Positions 1 to 13,380 of a stretch of DNA of 64,000 bases are shown in pieces (within the stretch, counting starts at the first letter, position 1; each line of letters opens with the position of its first letter). This stretch comes from Cyathus striatus (taxonomy: Eukaryota > Basidiomycota > Agaricomycetes > Agaricales > Nidulariaceae): positions 3,968,001-4,032,000 of the forward strand of contig JAOVFP010000009.1 of assembly GCA_025738555.1 (NCBI GenBank), read 5' to 3'. The notes beneath the pieces were generated by a model. The model was not told the DNA's origin and made no database searches. It was given only the letters and a program-made list of their open reading frames with translations. Both the position numbers and the translations under genes were made by a program.

Positions 1-774
1 GATGTGACTTCTCTTGTGTGACCTTCAAATGGACCAAAAGCAATTGTTCCACTCTCCACATCCCATATTCTCACAGTTTGATCCCATGAGCTTGATACCA
101 CTTGCTTTCCATCTGGAGAAAATGCTACTGATGTGACTATACTTGTGTGACCTTCAAATGGACCAAAAGCAATTGTCCCACTCTCCACATCCCATATTCT
201 CACAGATTGATCACTTGAGCCTGATACCACTTGCTTTCCATCTGGAGAAAATGCTACTGATGTGACTATACTTGTGTGACCTTCAAGTGGACCAAAAGCA
301 ATTGTTCCACTCTCTACATCCCATATTCTCACAGTTTGATCATATGATCCTGATACCACTTGCTTTCCATCTGGAGAAAATGCTACTGATGAGACTATAC
401 TTGTGTGACCTTCAAATGGACCAAAAGCAATTGTTCCACTCTCCACATCCCATATTCTCACAGATTGATCCCATGAGCCTGATACCACTTGCTTTCCATC
501 TGGAGAAAATGCTACTGATGTGACTCTATTAGTGTGACCTTCAAATTGACCAGAAGCAATTGTTCCACTCTCCACATCCCATACTCTCACAGTTTGATCA
601 CTTGAGCCTGATACCACTTGCTTTCCATCTGGAGAAAATGCTACTGATGTGACTATACTTGTGTGACCTTCAAATGGACCAGCAATCTTGTTTCCAGTTA
701 TAGTGTCCCATATGCTGATGGTGTTATTTGAATATCCAGCACTAATTTGCTTTCCATCAGAAGATATAGCCACA
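1..774 (-). repeat. Tandem 129-base WD40-coding repeats
   Basis: Six consecutive units (phase starts at 1, 130, 259, 388, 517 and 646 on the plus strand), each coding 43 residues of a WD40 blade. The five units nearest the left edge are nearly identical in DNA; the innermost (646-774) is diverged. Differences cluster in two places: the residue in GSxDQ[T/S]V (W, S, Y, W, S across units) and the TxxV[T/S]S stretch (TREVTS, TSIVTS, TSIVSS, TNRVTS). The array continues beyond the window. Confidence 0.95.
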
Positions 775-2776
775 CTTGATACTGGTGATGTGTGATGGTG
801 AACTTCACTTCCTTTATATCTCCAATCTTCTTCAATGCTACATAATCTACAAATAATATTTCCAAATATCTTATGATATTTATCAGAAATAACTGATTTT
901 TTGGGAGTAAATGGCAATGCTGAAAGATATATATGTGGGGCACTTGTTGTTATTGGAACTTTGAAATGCAATATAAATTGAACAGCATCACTAATAAACT
1001 CTTCAACCATATTCTTATACTATAAATACCAAATTTAGTGTGCAATCCAAGCTAATTGTCATTGTACTTACATTCTGACAACCTTTCAATACTTTCAGTA
1101 GACCCAATGCTATTGGTATTTCATCTAGTAAACTCATAACTTCAAGCCAATACAGAAATTTTTGGTGCAAAAAATCTGTTTGGCCATTTATCCATACAGT
1201 ATCATTTTTCTGGCTTTTAATATCTATCTCATGTGATACCCAATATCTGCAGCAATATTGCAAGTAACTTGGTATACATTTCTGAATTCTTTCTGACAGA
1301 TTTTCTATGTCATTATTTTTCTTATATGATGTTTCCAATTTACAGATATTGAACTTCAATTCTTTATTTAAAATGTTATATATTTTTGTCTGCATTTTAA
1401 TATTGTAAGTTGGTTTATTGATTTTGTACTGCTCCATGTTACATCTTTCTGTTAAGAATTCAACAAATGACAAGTGTCTTGTTGTAATTTTCCCACTATT
1501 TATGGATATTACAGGCTCTAAACATCTCAAAATTACTTCAATACTTTCCTCATGTTCATCATGTTCATTTTCCAAAATAAAGTGCTGTATATCATTTGTC
1601 TTTAATGACTCTTTTGCAAGTATTATTACTGCAAGGACATTCTGAACAGTTTTTTTGTCCATTTCACTCCAGTTTTCAAATGACATTTTCAAAATTTGAA
1701 TATACAATGTGTCAATGCCAGAAACTGTACTATTATCATTTTCCATAATCCTTCTCAATTTTGTGCTAGGAGCTATCATGCCTTTTTGATTTGAGGTTAC
1801 AAATTTCATAGCAGTTGAGGCCCAAATAAATATTCCAGAAGCTTTTGTTACCATTGCATTTACAGTCACATCATCTGGTTTCTTGCTTAACCAGTAGTAT
1901 GATTTTTCAAATGACTTTTCTATATAATATTTTATATCAGCATGGATTTCAGATCCTGCACTTGGACCAATTTGTATCTCATAATCAATACAAAGTTCAT
2001 TTTTATCCAGCCCTGTTGGCTTGTAACCAGACCTTCCAGTTATAATAAGTTTACACCTTTTGGAAAATTTGGACCAAGAAAATAATGTGTTCATGAAAAT
2101 TTGCATATCATCTGAAGTTCTGCATTCATCCAAAGCATCAATAATAACCACTGGATTGTATAGTTGGTTCAAATATTCAAAGAAGCTCATAGAAATGAGG
2201 TTTTCAAAATGCCATTTAATGTCTTGAATTCTAAAATTATTATTCAATCTTTTTGCCATTGCTTCAGCAATACCAATATGATTGGAGGCCATAGTAGCAG
2301 CTGTAGTTCTCCACACAACACAAGGATCATTAAGAACTACATCATCCCTTTTAAAGAAGTGGTATCCACAGAGTCTTTGAGTGCCAGAGAGCCTGGAGAC
2401 ATAACTAGATGCAATTGCTGATTTCCCACTTCCAGGATACCCAGTAATCCACATTATATTTGGTGTCAACTCATCTAATATTGAGCATAGTTTTAGATAG
2501 CATTGTTAAGCATTACAAATCGCACATACCAAAGTCCAGAAGCCACTTATCAATCATGTCAAACAAGCTCTTTCTTGTTCCTTCCATGCAAAGTGGAACA
2601 TAATAATGATCATGAGATATTGGCTTTAGTAAACCAAGCTTTTGTTGAATTTCATTTGCACTTCCATCATTCATAATGGTAATATCTCGACCAGCAGCAG
2701 TGATATTTGAATTTTGAATGGTTGAAGTATGTACATTTTTGAGCATTTCAGTGCTGGAAGCGGATACAGTAGCCAT
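1..2776 (-). CDS. NACHT-WD40 NLR-type protein (3' end off the window)
   Basis: STAND-class NTPase of the fungal NLR type, a family known for non-self recognition and regulated cell death (for example HET-E and HET-D of Podospora). Exons read as 2776-2530, 2474-1072 and 1019 to the left edge; the introns are 55 and 52 bases with GTATGT and GTAAGT donors, and both joins keep frame. An alternative in-frame start lies at 2848; I prefer 2776 (MATVSAS) because G follows the ATG. The N-terminus has a short N/S/T-rich segment (IQNSNITAAGRDITI). The NACHT domain follows, with Walker A GYPGSGKS near residue 95, Walker B VVIIDALDE near residue 195, and LIITGRS. After the second intron comes the usual linker (YKNMVEEFISDAVQFIL), then at least six WD40 repeats. 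The C-terminus is not seen. The family is certain; the ligand and effector are unknown. Confidence 0.93.
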
Positions 2777-2848
2777 GAGTACAAATTGAAAATTGCTTAT
2801 AGTTGAGTTTGCCGACACTTGGTATGGGCGTAGAATCTCAAGGTTCAC

Positions 2849-5788
2849 AGAGTGAGGAGGGAATAAATGTGTCGACGTTGCTACACTGTCATTTTGTACC
2901 TATACCTAGACCTGAATCACGCGCTGATAGAGGACATTAATAGCTGACATGTCCAGATTCTTCTCCAATTGGCATTCGGGCTGCCGGGTATCATGTTCTT
3001 CATTTATCACGCCTGTGTGCTATAATTATTGTGAACACTCATGGTGAAGTGACGACGAGATCAGCGAGAGGACCAATAAAAGACTTACTGCTCGACGCTA
3101 GAAGTACGAAACATCTCAAAAATAGAAAACGGTCCGTGTTGCTTGCACACTCAAATCTGATAATCAAAGAGCAATGTCATGGAAGATATCGAGTGTGAGA
3201 ACGTCATGTACATCTGGCGATAGCTTCGCACACTGATTGATGAAAGATAAGACGAAGATATGGTGTGGCTAGATAACAAAATACAACATCGAATACCTAC
3301 CGGTGTGTTCCACTCGAATGAGATTGTTCCCCATTAACCTATTCTGAGTCTTAAGTGCTATTCGACGGTCAGAGTGGAGTTTAAGAGTGGTGAGTCGAAG
3401 AACTGAAGGGGGCACGCGCGTGTAGACTTGGTAGCGAACGAATCCGATCGTGCGACAAATTTCCCTACATCGATCAATCAACCTCTCTCAACATCAACTT
3501 GCTCAACGATGCTCATCTTCACCACTGAGAATGATAGACGATCAAGTAGTACGGACGTATGTGGGTTCGGTGATATCATCTTTCTTTCTTTCTCACTCAC
3601 TTACAAGTTACCGATAAGCCTTAGAGACATTTACTTCTCCTGCTCAGCCTCATACACCGGAATATAGCGCTGAGACGCTTGTCTACTCTCTCGCTCTCAG
3701 CTCAAGTCGCCGCAGTGCGCTGAGAGAAACCATACTCGCCTCCTCCCTCTATTACCTATCGGTGCTCGACATGTATACGCTATTGTTTGAAGTAGCGAGA
3801 CGAGAGGGGGCATGCTAGGCTTAGTCCGTGGTGGGTTAAGATGGAGCTTGCGGTCGAACTCGAATGCTATCAAGTATGTCTTCCTACTGCTCCCCCCTTC
3901 AATCTATGATCACGATCCCTCCGCTTCCTTCGTAACCGACAAACCATCACCGTCCTTGCAACATCTCGCCTCCGGAGTCCGACTCGCTTCACCCCTCGGC
4001 ACGTCACATATCGATATCTCCGCAAGTACTTGAAAGACCTGGAGGCTTGATCAAGAGCGTTACGTTGCTTTCGAAGTCGACAAACGGGAGGAGATGGTGA
4101 AGTTGTAAACCGACATGCCGAGAAGGGTCTGGAAGGAGGAGGATAAGTAACCTGAAAGGGTGTCAAGACCGGAGCGGTGTCATTGAGCAGCAGGGTTACT
4201 ACGCTGTGTCAGGTTGGCATTCTTTCCATTTGCTTCTGTGCTAGTAACTAACGAAGCCGGACTGGTACAGACACAATGCCACTCATTGCGTCCGCTAACC
4301 CAATGCCGATGTCTCCACATCCTTTAGTCATCGTTCCAAACCGCCTCGGACTCTCCCTTCAACTTTGCCGCCTTTTTGATGCAAGCGTCGAGGTAGAGGC
4401 ACACAATCGACAGCTTGGATCCGTACTTTGAGCCCACGACGTGCTGAGACACAGCACTCGAGGTTGACTTCGCGAGATAGGCGCTGTGTTTTGGAGCGGA
4501 AAATTACTCCTACAACTCCTACTGGCGCCTAGGAGATTCGATGGAACTTGGATAAGGATTCAACCGCTGCGTGGTGTTAGCCGTTACATTCCCCCCCCTA
4601 AATCACTTCAGTTGCAGGTGTGGAGTCTGGACCACTCAGGCTGGCACACGAACCCGTATGAATCGTTTCAAGATCTTAACTCCGCACTACTTTTCTGACA
4701 GATTCTCGACGTCATTCTCTACCTTCGTCTTTATTCTCTGTCCCCACTGGTCCTAGTGTCCCTCGCCCGATTCTCCATGATCGTAACTTTGCAACTTACT
4801 GTTTCTTTGCGAGTTTGACATCATAACGTCCATGTCGGCTAACACCGTCATCCTTCAACCTTGAATCACTTACTAGCGTTTGAGGTTACAGGCGTTTGCA
4901 TTAGAAACTGCAGTCGCGAATTTTGCGGAATCTATTTGTTCCTATGTGCAAATAGTGACCTTGTCACGCTTCGTGCCGAGATCTATATTCCATGTCATCC
5001 CAGATCGTTGTTCCGATTCCAAAAGACGACACATAAAAATACATTGGACGTATTAAACATGTATATGATTAAACCGACAAACAAGAGTTACGATAATGAC
5101 CGCAAGTTAACTTTGCGATGTGGGTAGAGGGTATACTAGTAGAATGTTTAATAGAATTTGAATTTGGTTTGATAAGTACATAGAAATAGAGATATCGGCA
5201 CTGTAGGATTCGAATGGAGCATAAATTATTGCCATAGACAACTTGAAAAGCCTTGCAATGTACTAGCTTGTAGCGGAAGACCAGATCAAACTAACATAAC
5301 GACATGCGACGACTTAAAGATCACACACCAAGACAAATCGATGCATTCGACTTTCCGTGATCAATGGGCATCCTCATGCGATGTGAATTTTATCGTTGGA
5401 AAACCCAAGTTTCATACGATAAGTACTTAGGACTAACTCCTGGCTCCCATATCGCAAGGAAGTTTGATTAACCCTTGAACTTGTTTCATTATCGTAATAT
5501 TTCTACAGTACAAACTCCAGACGATGTAGAAATTCGAGCATATTTTGTAGATGATGAGCCAGAGCTTCGTACAGGTGAATAGGTGAACTCCGTGAGGAGC
5601 AGGGGATGAAGAAAAGTACGAGAGCGGCACGCCGGCAACACCCTGCAACACTGTACGGGACCAGACCACTAGAAGAGCGCGAGTATCCTGTGTTGTGTAG
5701 ATCTCGGCTTCAAGGTCTCCGATCGCACCTGGATAGGCTGCTGGATAGTTTTGAATGATATCATCGGGAGATTGCAGGGTGCTAGGCA
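2849..5788. other. Intergenic stretch without a recognised gene
   Basis: Normal CpG content, in contrast to the CpG-poor NACHT gene beside it. Several open frames of 60-100 codons exist on both strands, but none shows a domain, a convincing splice pattern or biased composition. The first few hundred bases should hold the NACHT gene promoter; I see no clear TATA box. Confidence 0.5.
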
Positions 5789-5796
5789 GTTTGAAG

Positions 5797-8700
5797 CAGT
5801 GTTGATCTTAAGGCCATAATGTTATTAATGTTGTATGTTATGTTAAGGCTTAATAGGTATGTTATGTTAAGGCTTAGCTTTAATTCTGAAATGTTTTTAA
5901 CGCTTATTAACTCTTAAGATAAAATGATTGTATTTGATTGATTTAGTAATCATAAAATTTTAATTTGTTCCCCCATTTTGAATACTCTGTCACTCCCAAT
6001 CAACTTACTATACCATGCCTGCACCGAAAGGACCCCTTTGGGAGCATTTTATTGCTGGCTCAAAGCAGAATACCTCTCATTCAAGGGCTTATTGCCGTGG
6101 TTGTATTCAAAAGTGCTGTCCGCCAGGAAGTGTCATTGAGCTTGATGACAACGGAAACCTAAGCATAGAGTCAGGGTCATGGGTTACTGATGGTTCGTTT
6201 CCCTCACTAAATCCTCATTTGGTGATCTAACGCTCTATCAGCCATCAAAGAGGATATTGGTGGTGTGCGTGGAGTAAAGGATGCGATGGTTGCTCATGTT
6301 AAGAACTGTTCCAATGCATCCTCCGCAGCCTTCAAGATTGCGAAGGGGTTAGCTGCGAAATCTAAGGGAGGGAAGAAGCGCCAGCGTGATTGGGAAAGAG
6401 CCGAAGACGAGGACAAGGATACAGAGGAGAACTCACAAGGGCCTCGGAAGAGGCAGCTTCATGAGAAGGTGAAAACTACACTTGAACAGTCGACACTGAA
6501 GCTATTCCGTGGGATAGGAGTTCCATTCGATACCACACAGACAGAGATTGTCCGGCAGCAGTTTGTTCGTGCAACAGTCTCAGCTAATCTTCCTTTCAGA
6601 TGGGTAGAAGACCCTGAAGTGATCGCACTCTTTCTTCTTTTCCGGTCAACAGCAGATGTAGTCATGCCATCACGATTGCAAGTGGCTGGGAAACTGCTTG
6701 ATACAGAGGAACAGGGGGTAACCGAGAATCTGAACGTCATGCTAAATGGGAAGTATGCAGTTGTGGCATCGGATGGATGGAAGGACCAATCACGCAATGC
6801 CATTAATGGTGTCAATATATCTGTCGGAGGAAAGGTCAGTAAACATTTCAATGCAACAATTACAGTTACTAATATTCCATTAGACATACCTTGTGGACCT
6901 CATCCTAGCAACGGCACACAAGAAGGATGGTGCTTCGATGTGTACTGCATTTGAGAAAATGGTCGATAAAGCTGAGGACGAATACGGTGTTCGTGTAGTT
7001 GCCTTTTGTTGTGATAACGATGGTGGGAGTCAGTGTGGACGAAAGGACCTCATAATAAAACGTCCTTGGATGTTTGGTCCAGACTCCACCGTGTTGTGCC
7101 CATCAGGTAAGTAGCAATGAAATCATTGTCCATTGTAATCCATACTAATGTCGTACAAGTTTCAACTTATTCTTGGTGACTACTTCAATGTTAACGAGGC
7201 TGCTTCATCGACAGCTGAAGAAGCCACTGGACTTATTGGCTGGATATTGCTACATGGCCGTGTACGTTCAATCTTCGACAATGCACAAGCTGAGATTCCT
7301 CCAGGTCGGGTACTTACATATCTTGTTGCAAATATGACCCGTTGGACAACCCACTTTGTAGCTTTCGACCGCTTATATGAATTGAAGCATGCTCTTCGTC
7401 TCGCAGTGGCATCAGATAGGGAGGGGGTTGTTTCTGCTCAAGTTGGTGCAGAGAAAAACCGACGTAAGCACGATAAGTTGGAGAAGGACGCTACTGAACA
7501 CTGCGACCTCATTGATGACATTTCCTTTTGGAGGCGTCTCAAAATGGTGGTTGACGACCTTGAGCCCATCTGCTTGGGCACAAACCTGAACCAGTCTGAC
7601 GCACTACGTGCTGACCAGGCACTGTTGACTTTCGCAGGTATATACCTGTACTTCAAGAAACACTCCAACCCGGATGTTGCAGCTGGAATGATGAAGAAAG
7701 TTGAAAAGCGCTGGAAAGCACTTGATCAGCCAATGTTCGTGCTCGCGCTGATTCTCAATCCATTCGAAGGTGTTACCCGCTTTGGTCCCAGTGCGGGAGT
7801 CAATCCATTTACACTCCATACATTATTTCTACAAGTAAGTTCCACATACAGCCCGATTATCTTTCCAGCCGCTCATATGTTTCACAGACGTATAGACGTG
7901 TACACTCTCGACCACCCATTACACCACACACAGCTGCAGAAGAGGTGGTACGAGATGCAAAGGAACAGGAGGCCTCCGATGCATTTGGAGCATATCTTAG
8001 CTCTACCGGAGACTTTGCGGACTGGAAGGAAAATAAAGAGACATGGAAGCGGAGAAATGTAAGTTTCATAATCATTGATTACATAGAACTGAAAACTCAC
8101 TGGCTACCACAGGGTACTGATCCTATGCGCATGTGGAATGAACTTAAAGCTACATCAGCGGTCGCAGAGCTTGCTGACTTTGCGATGCTATTGCTGGGTA
8201 TATCAGTAAACCAGGCAGGCTTGGAGCGTAACTTCTCTGACCTTAAGATAAAGAAGACATGGCTGCGCAATCGCTTGAAGCTCCCAAGACTTGAGAAAAT
8301 GGCGAAGGTTTGTCATTCTATCGTTGAGAAGTCTACACCTGAAAATTGATACTGATCTTTGGACTTTCAGGTGGGAGCAAGTCTTCGGGACACGCATAAA
8401 AAGGCTGGCTACATGAAGGAGCGTGTCAAACGTAGCAATCACGATGAAGATAAACTAGCTGACTTACTAGCAGTGCCATGCTACGCTGATCTCCTAGAGG
8501 CTGTTGAAGCTGGGGGTAGAAAACCAGAAGCTGAAGAACATCGGCTCGCGCACAGATTGGAGGAGGGCAATGGAGAAGTGGATACAGAAGGAACAAGATG
8601 ATGTGGAGATGGATGTCAATGTTGAGGACCTGGCTGTGTTGTATGGAGAACGACGGTCCAAGTGGTTGCCACGTTCGCTCGAGTTGTTGTTCAGCGAGAG

Positions 8701-8987
8701 GATAGATGTCGATATAGGCGAGCAAGAGCAGAGGAGGACTAGGAGACAGCAGGTGTACACGGAGGAAGCACAGCTGATGGAATTGCTTGCAGATGAGGCT
8801 GCAGATGAGGATCCAACCCCAGATGATGGGGAATTGGAAGGTTCAGGCGACGACTTTGAGGGATGATGTCATCTGGGCAGAGGGCTTAATTAATACTTAA
8901 AAATAGAGCCCTTATTAATACCTGTTTTTAAGTGTTAAGGCCTAATTATAAAATCGAGGGTTAATAAGGGCTTAAAAATCAACACTG
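5797..8987 (+). mobile_element. hAT DNA transposon, complete ends
   Basis: A 3,191-base element bounded by short terminal inverted repeats (CAGTGTTGAT on the left, ATCAACACTG on the right) and an exact 8-base target duplication GTTTGAAG at 5789-5796 and 8988-8995. Subterminal TTAAGGC-type motifs recur inside both ends. TIR and TSD type, with the encoded transposase, identify the hAT superfamily. The matched TSD implies no rearrangement since insertion. Confidence 0.97.
6015..8866 (+). pseudogene. hAT transposase, frameshifted
   Basis: Seven exons: 6015-6192, 6242-6834, 6884-7106, 7160-7834, 7888-8058, 8113-8307 and 8371-8866. The N-terminus carries a BED-type zinc finger (W..F, C-x2-C in YCRGC, H-x4-C in HVKNC). 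The middle has the RNase H-like region of fungal hATs (LVDLILATAHKKDG, FCCDNDGGSQ, then CCAHQ joined to FQLILGDYF). The C-terminal dimerisation domain reads NQAGLERNFSD...RNRL, followed by KWLPRSLELLF and the acidic tail DDGELEGSGDDFE. Two frame breaks are apparent: the frame entering exon 3 gives a stop after the splice site, while CCAHQ lies one base out of phase (near 7087-7096); and the frame of AVPCYADLLE differs from that of TDWRRAMEKW (between about 8500 and 8545). Probably inactive unless these are sequencing errors. Confidence 0.88.
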
Positions 8988-8995
8988 GTTTGAAG

Positions 8996-11900
8996 AATGC
9001 GTTTTTCTCAACGCGATCATGTGGTGAGAATGTGAAGTACGTAATCGATGCTTGTTCCGGACCTCAACGAAGCTCGGACCACGCCTCTTGCAATTACAAA
9101 CCTCGACCATGGTCGCTTAGAAACCACACCAGCGATTTAGAACATCCACCGAAAGAATCCCAGCTGCTACTACTACAATGATTAAGCTGAAGCTTTGAAG
9201 AGTGTCTACTGTCGATGGATCAGGTCAACTTACAAGACTTTGGTGTCTGAGGTGCGTGTGGTATAGGATGTCTGTTCTACTCTCTTGACTTACTGATTTT
9301 CTCTCCTTTTTTAAGGTGGATATTCAATGTACTGCGATAAATTTGGTGACGAACAGCACTATGCAGCCTGTTTCCACCCCTGCTTCGCCAAAGCACAAGC
9401 TGGTGTAGTTAAGGAGCGGGGGATTGTCGCTCTCTAGCAGGGAAGCTGAGGAGGCTACTGGTAACTGGGTACATTTTAGGTTATCGGTGAGTTGATTCTT
9501 CATTATAGGTTTGGACGGGGCGTGGTGCCATTTTGTACTCTGGAGGCCTGTTCGATCTTCTTCTTTACTGTCTCATTTGGTTTGATATGTGAATACTCTA
9601 GCGATGCCTGTTTGGCAGGGGTTGTGCTGGACTGAATTTATTGTCATTCATGTACGTTAGCTTTGCGTACTGCATTCGAAAACACTTGTCATAGACGAAA
9701 TGTTCCATGAGCTCTACTTTCCCCCTAGCCTTTGATGGGGTTTAGCTACGCCAGTACTCTTTTCCATCTCCATACCTCCCAGGGACTCATCGAGTAATGG
9801 TGTCCTTCAAGGATGGTATCTGAATGGCCGTTTTTTACGGACGCTAGGGGTGGTGCCCAGCCATTGGAGAGCAGATCGTAGCTGGCTATTCCTTCGCGAG
9901 CCGTTCGTGGCCCTGAGAGAACAGTACACGTCTTGTCAGCGGCAAGACTTGGTACACGCCCGAGGGTAGTGCAATCTTCGAGATACCGCTGGGTCGTTGT
10001 AGGCGAGTGGCTATTATCGCGTAATCACCCACGCGTACACTTTCGCCAGCAGTAGTGCATAGGTCCCTCTCCCGATTATGCATTTCGCAAAGGAGCTTTT
10101 CCATTTCCGTTGCTCTGCTGTAATAGCCGGCCATCGTACTCATACACCCGAACCTCTTCGTTTAAGGGAGACGATGAACGCGCTAGAGCTTTATGGACCA
10201 GTGCTGAGATCGTATGAGTCATGGTTCCGAGCGAGTTGGTACCAAGTTGGCAGAAGTCGTTCTACGTCAAGAGGTGACAGATCCTCCGATCTTGGACATC
10301 TCTTCATGCCACGCGAGCGAGACAGCGGCTACATCGGCGGTCAAAGACGCAAGCGAATACCACTTCGGCACACCTCTCATCCGAAGTGCTGAATATCAGA
10401 ATACTTAGTACTGTAAGTACCAAGTACTTGTAAGTTATCAATTATCTACTTTACACAATATGTAGCACATATGCATACATACTAAGCATTATTCAAGTAA
10501 ACTGGAAGAATATAGCAAGGGATATAAATAATAAATTCTTGTTTAACGGACTATGTACAATGTATTTGTATTCCGACATGTGATCCAGTTGCTGAGTGAA
10601 GATAACATGTTAGCATGAACCAAGCTTTACAGCTCTGATAAAACTAATAGTTATATACAATTTACTTATAAGTATATGTACCAGTACTTTCGTGGGTACG
10701 TGTTTTCAGTTTCTAGACAATATGTATTGTCATGTATGATGTATAGAGTGTTGATAGAATGCGCCTATTTATTGATACAGGCGCATGTCCTAGTACGAGT
10801 GGCCGTTACACCTTCTTTATTTTGTTTATTGTCGCTGCACCCGTATAGATAAGTATGTACAGACAGGTATTAGTGATATGTATATCACTACTCCCATACT
10901 TTTATGTTTGAAATTTCCAGAAAAACATGATATGATGCACTTGCTTGTTGATGTTCGTACTGGCTGTTGTAATTAAACTGTTGTGCTCATCTCATGCTTT
11001 CTCAATGGCTTCAACAATCTCTATACGGTCCACATGATCTTACATTTTTTTGACGTCAACAAACATACTTAATTCAGCATATTTAACACTTAGAACATGC
11101 ACCGGAGAATTTCCAAGTACAATAACCTGCAGAACACGAGTAAGTACACAGGACATATTTCTTACTCGGAAGGTGTACTCCAGCCAGCACTAGCCGACAA
11201 TTCTTTCGCGCGTGCCGTCCTGCCGAACATGGCACTAAACCTATTCTGTAGACCCCCCCCCACCCACTAGCTGACATCATAGACGTCCGGGATCGGAGGA
11301 TCTGTCACCTCTTGTTCTACGTCCCCACTGAGGAATGCGATATGTACGCGGGTTGTGCTGCGCTTCCAAGACTCGGAGTTACTGTCATGGGTTACGCGGA
11401 AGGAGGGCTGTGTCTTCTTCACGATTCACATCGTCTTAACAGGAGCTTTATAGGAGGTGTGCTATGCTGGAAACCTCCATCGCGTCTTGTACCTCTCACT
11501 TCCGAGATTCTCATTGTCACAGTGCCTTTACTCGGCCTGGCAATACTGTACTCGATGGGTCATTCAGCCGTCGTACATGAGCATCCTACTGTACTAATAG
11601 TCGCTTGCGTGGCCTAATGTTAGGAGTACACATACGAACCTTCCTGCTTACGATACCTTTCTCAATTCGATAGAGGGTGGATATGGACCCCACGCTTATC
11701 ATCTCGACTTTAAGTACTGGGTAGTGATCCTCTGTGGCTCCCTGTTGGTTGCTTTCGTTTTCTCAGCCTTGCGAGTCATCTTCTTGTCGTACAGGAGAGA
11801 TCAGTGCCCTTGTGACATTGAACTTCTTGGGCTTTGTCACTACTCTTACCATTATACACCAAGTATTCGATATTACTTCTCCAATCTGTAATATACTCAT

Positions 11901-13380
11901 GTAGGCAAACGTGACAACTTGTAAATCTGGCCAAAAAATCGAACATATACTGATAAATACACATGTAATTGTAAAAACTCTGCGAACGCATCCATCTATC
12001 CCAGAAATCATACGACGCAACTTAAACGGATACCATCCTGCATTTCTCCTACCTCCATGGCTTCGGAAATGACCAAACAGTTCCGTGAAGTCAAGGGGGC
12101 TCATGCCACCCATGCTACCCATGCCGCCCATCACAACCACTCCACCGGGCACGATGCTGCATGAAGGAAATATGGTAAGGGCGGCTTTGCAGTTTGGGAT
12201 TGCGGCGCGGAAGCATTTTGGGGGTATATGGAGCAATGGTGTCTATGGATAGAGGGGATTAGTAAGGCTGAAGCGAAGAGATGGGAACAAGAGGACGAAA
12301 GAAGTAAAGGGAAAGATATGAGCGGTAGAGGTATATCACTCTATAACGCGCAGGAAATAGCATTAATGCAGGGACTGAGATAAACGTCGCCCAACAGACC
12401 GCCGGGGCCAGCGACCAGCATATTACCCAATGAAGTGTGCAAGATTCCGAGCCCATCTCACACGAACAGAGAAAAACGTAACATTGTGTAAGCCACTGCA
12501 GTCCATATCTCGATGACACATAGCAGGTCTTCGTCTCGCTGAGTCCTATAAAGGGCGGTAATACGCCCAGTTCATCTTTCCCCGCAGAACAGCGCATAAC
12601 GTTCGTCACAACCACCGATTGTTCGAAAACGCCTCAATGAGTTCCTCTAATACTATGAGGAACGTCGAAAAGAGGGGGCATGAGGACAAGAGCGCATCCC
12701 TCGCAATGCATCCAACGACGCCCGCACAAAGTCCACGCCACGACAAAGCACCCGAACGATGAACTTAAATGTAGCTAAGGGATGGCAGGAGTATCCAGCA
12801 CAATAACTGTGAATGCTAGAGCTCACAGCTAGACCACCCAGCTGGGTATCAAGCGCTACGGCATCCCACGGCAACGTTGACAAAAGATAAGAACAAAAAA
12901 CTGCAAAAGCTTCGCGAGAAGGATAGTTAAAGGAGGCTTGGTGGAGAATCGGAAAAGTTAGAAATCGCCCTGATCAATGAAGGCTGCGAAACACGGGCTC
13001 GATGGAGACGCAAACCAGGTCTCAATGGACCACGCTCGCAAAGCCACAAAGAGGAAAGAGAGTACATGACAGCACACCTCTTCCATACGATGCCACAGAC
13101 GACAGTCTAGGGCGAAGATCCCTGCCATAGTAAACTTTCCCGGTAGCGCACGCAGAATGCAGCCAGAATGGCTAAGCCTATCGGTAAGGGGCCACAAATA
13201 GCACACCAGGCTGCCAGCGTGCTTGGCTTAGAAGAAACGAAGGTTATCGCCCGCAAAAAACAACGTATCGCGGTGTAGATGAACCACCCAACGTTCCACT
13301 ACCGCCATCACCCCACCGACAACGCTAACAATGAGAATGGAGGACTCGCAACTCACCGATAGCCTTAGAATACAGCCCCC
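8996..13380. other. Gene-poor stretch, nothing recognised
   Basis: CpG-normal DNA with scattered open frames up to about 157 codons (for example 11763-12236 minus and 12259-12615 minus). None has a recognisable domain or a set of consistent exon joins. A spliced minus-strand gene across 11.7-13.2 kb cannot be excluded, but I cannot support one. Confidence 0.4.

Noticed and set aside
1..774. Regular 129-base repeats as a CRISPR or satellite array
   Set aside because: They keep a minus-strand reading frame of WD40 blades joined to a NACHT domain, and there are no unique spacers.
3428..4166. Frames at 3.4-4.2 kb as short secreted proteins
   Set aside because: No convincing signal peptide, and both strands are open.
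11763..12615. Minus-strand frames of 118-157 codons as genes
   Set aside because: No domain, no consistent splice joins, and length within chance for this composition.
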